DNA from: Prinia subflava
Lineage: Eukaryota > Chordata > Aves > Passeriformes > Cisticolidae
Reading direction: 5' to 3'
Assembly (NCBI RefSeq): GCF_021018805.1
Contig: NW_026961076.1
Span: 156,335-220,334 of the forward strand
Length of the DNA: 64,000 nt
This document shows positions 62,498-64,000 of the stretch, one piece after another. The notes under the pieces were generated by a model. It did no database searches and had not been told where the DNA came from. It saw nothing but the letters and a program-made list of their open reading frames with translations. The position numbers and the translations under genes are program-made. How positions within the stretch are numbered: the stretch's first letter is position 1; the number at the start of each line of letters is the position of its first letter.

Positions 62498-64000
62498 TTG
62501 GTTTCCATGGCTTGCTTTCTGGAGTTGATGAAAACACAAGTCATGTTAGTTGTTTGTGCTGCCAACCAGCAGAGAAGCTGCTGCAGACACTCTCTTGCTT
62601 TATCCATTACTGGCTTTTACGCTGCACCGGTTGGTGTCTTTCATGTCCATAGAAGGAGAACTAAAGCTGTTACTGCCTAATTTACTAAGTTTCTGTGATA
62701 GAGCTACGTAACATAAAGATTTGCCTTACAGAGTGAACTGTGATCTCTGCTTTTGGTTTCTATAGTTTGCTTTCTGGAGTTGATCAAAACACAAGTCTTG
62801 TTAGTTGCTTGTGTTGCCAACCACCAGAGAAGCTGCTGCAGACACTTTCATGCCTTATGCTTTCCTTGCTTACACTCTGTACCAGTTAGTGTTTCCCATG
62901 TCTATAGAGCAAGACCAAAGCTGGTATTGCCTAATTTGATAGAGTTCCATGTAAGAGCTATGTAACATTAAGATTTGCTTTTCAGAGTGAACAGTGATCT
63001 CTGCTTTTGGTTTCCATGGCTTGCTTTCTGGAGTTGATGAAAACACAAGTCTTGTTAGTTGCTTGTGCTGCCAACCAGCAGAGAAGCTGCTGCAGACCCT
63101 CTCTTGCCTTATCCATTACTTGCTTTTACGCTGCACCTTTGGTGTCTTTCATGTCCATAGAAGGAGAACTAAAGCTGTTACTGCCTAATATACTAAGTTT
63201 CTGTGACAGAGCTATGTAACGTAAAGATTTGCTTTACAGAGTGAACTGTGATCTCTGCTTTTGGTTTCTATGGTTTGCTTTCTGGAGTTGATCAAAACAC
63301 AAGTCTTGTTAGTTGCTTGTGTTGCCAACACCAGAGAAGCTGCTGCAGACACTTTCATGCCTTATGCTTTACTTGCTTACACTCTGTACCAGTTAGTGTT
63401 TCCCATGTCTATAGAGCAAGACCAAAGCTGGTATTGCCTAATTTGGTAGAGTTCTATGTAAGAGCTATGTAACATAAAGATTTGCTTTACAGAGTGAACT
63501 GTGATCTCTGCTTTTGGTTTCCATGGCTTGCTTTCTGGAGTTGATGAAAACACAAGTCATGTTAGTTGTTTGTGCTGCCAACCAGCAGAGAAGCTGCTGC
63601 AGACCCTCTCTTGCCTTATCCATTACTGGCTTTTACGCTGCACCGGTTGGTGTTTTTCATGTCCATAGAAGGAGAACTAAAGCTGTTACTGCCTAATTTA
63701 CTAAGTTTCTGTGATAGAGCTACGTAACATAAAGATTTGCTTTACAGAGTGAACTGTGATCTCTGCTTTTGGTTTCTATGGTTTGCTTTCTGGAGTTGAT
63801 CAAAACACAAGTCTTGTTAGTTGCTTGTGTTGCCAACCACCAGAGAAGCTGCTGCAGACACTTTCATGCCTTATGCTTTCCTTGCTTACACTCTGTACCA
63901 GTTAGTGTTTCCCATGTCTATAGAGCAAGACCAAAGCTGGTATTGCCTAATTTGATAGAGTTCCATGTAAGAGCTATGTAACATTAAGATTTGCTTTTCA
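62134..64000. repeat. 2,143-bp octamer 10, cut by right window edge
   Basis: Starts: 62134 (C'), 62498 (B), 62753 (A), 63007 (Bt), 63261 (A'), 63514 (B), 63769 (A, partial). The last bases, acattaagatttgcttttca, match octamer 2, so the next monomer outside the window is predicted to be Bt followed by a C element. Confidence 0.88.

Larger units (their letters stand above)
1..64000. repeat. Satellite DNA array, ~254-bp monomer, fills the window
   Basis: Every stretch read aligns to the same unit, recognised by recurring landmarks in fixed order: cttttggtttc, ctttctggagttgat, gagaagctgctgcag, gtttcccatgtctatag (or a variant), gcctaattt, gctatgtaacataaag and cagagtgaac. Spacing between equivalent points is 252-255 bp except at the 363-364-bp C elements. 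All copies run in the same direction and none is interrupted by unique DNA or a mobile element. No open reading frame runs through the array, because the unit length is not a multiple of three and a TAA is conserved in gctatgtaac. There is no CENP-B-box-like sequence that I can see. The family is not one I recognise. Confidence 0.98.
46615..64000. repeat. Second copy of a 36.67-kb segment (matches ~9,941-27,336)
   Basis: Subtype order and private variants of 10,027 onward recur here. These include aaagatgg (10,027 and 46,701), tagtttggtt (10368 and 47039), cttgggttgcc (15195 and 51859), gctgataatcag (19261 and 55925) and gtcgtttctg (23,688 and 60,352). The offset is 36,674 at the left end and 36,664 from about 50,490 on. 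The loss of 10 bp equals the net of the one-base indels between those points. To the right of 50,820 I noticed one substitution in spot comparison (ttactgac at 16,069 against ttactggc at 52,733). Confidence 0.88.

Noticed and set aside
1..64000. CRISPR array
   Set aside because: There are no unique spacers between short repeats; the whole 254-bp unit repeats, and no cas gene is present.
1..64000. CENP-B box or other named centromere motif
   Set aside because: I found no match to the general TTCG....A..CGGG pattern; the CpGs it needs are absent from the monomers.
1..64000. Transposon or retroelement origin of the monomer
   Set aside because: No terminal repeats, coding remnants, poly(A) tail or target-site duplications are visible. 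An origin from an old element cannot be excluded without a database search.
1..64000. A-B dimer of about 509 bp as three nucleosome lengths of about 170 bp
   Set aside because: The arithmetic is suggestive, but nothing in the sequence shows phased positioning, and C elements and A-A neighbours break the dimer spacing.

Overview
The window is one uninterrupted block of satellite DNA. From base 1 to base 64,000 it consists of roughly 250 head-to-tail copies of a monomer of about 254 bp, all in the same orientation. I see no gene, RNA gene, transposon, inversion or unique sequence, and both window ends cut through a monomer, so the array continues on both sides. The organism is eukaryotic. Strong CpG depletion (many monomers have no CpG, others one to three, always at the same few places) suggests a genome with germline cytosine methylation, such as a vertebrate or a plant. 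I do not recognise the satellite family and cannot name the species. A centromeric, pericentromeric, subtelomeric or sex-chromosome location is possible but not shown by the sequence.

Monomer coordinates here start at the TTG of the conserved motif cttttggtttc. There are two main classes. A monomers (254 bp) carry gttgatcaaaac; B monomers (254-255 bp) carry gttgatgaaaac and the string cagcagagaagctgctg. A third element, C (363-364 bp), sits in an A position and contains an extra partial monomer of about 110 bp. Recognisable subtypes are: A' (253 bp, one base lost at ccaacacc); F (A with a HindIII site, aagcttctgcag); T (A with a B-like ccatgg start); B with accggttgg (AgeI, 255 bp); Bt with acctttgg (254 bp); B3 (Bt with a one-base loss, cctatatact); B2 with gcagtcactccc; and two C forms, C and C' (C' has gaattc).

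The array is built by nested tandem duplication. Region 1 (1-13,669) has 11- to 12-monomer higher-order repeats with periods 1,889, 3,159 and about 2,795 bp. Region 2 (13,670-23,326) is a 5,845-bp repeat present about 1.5 times. Region 3 (23,327-43,738) is the most regular: eight-monomer units of exactly 2,143 bp, each opened by a C element, pair into 4,286-bp units, and the whole is doubled with a period of 10,968 bp. Region 4 (43,739-46,614) is richer in A monomers. At about 46,615-46,701 the sequence jumps back to the equivalent of about 9,941-10,027 and then repeats region 1-3 to the window end, a near-identical copy 36.66-36.67 kb downstream.

That junction lies inside a patch (about 46,170-50,820) with about 30 single-base insertions or deletions, almost unmatched elsewhere in the window. 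The patch looks like uncorrected sequencing error, so the 36.67-kb duplication needs checking against reads before it is treated as biology. No previously undescribed gene system is visible; the interest lies in the higher-order architecture, the C element, the absence of adjacent B monomers, and signs of short-tract sequence exchange between monomers.
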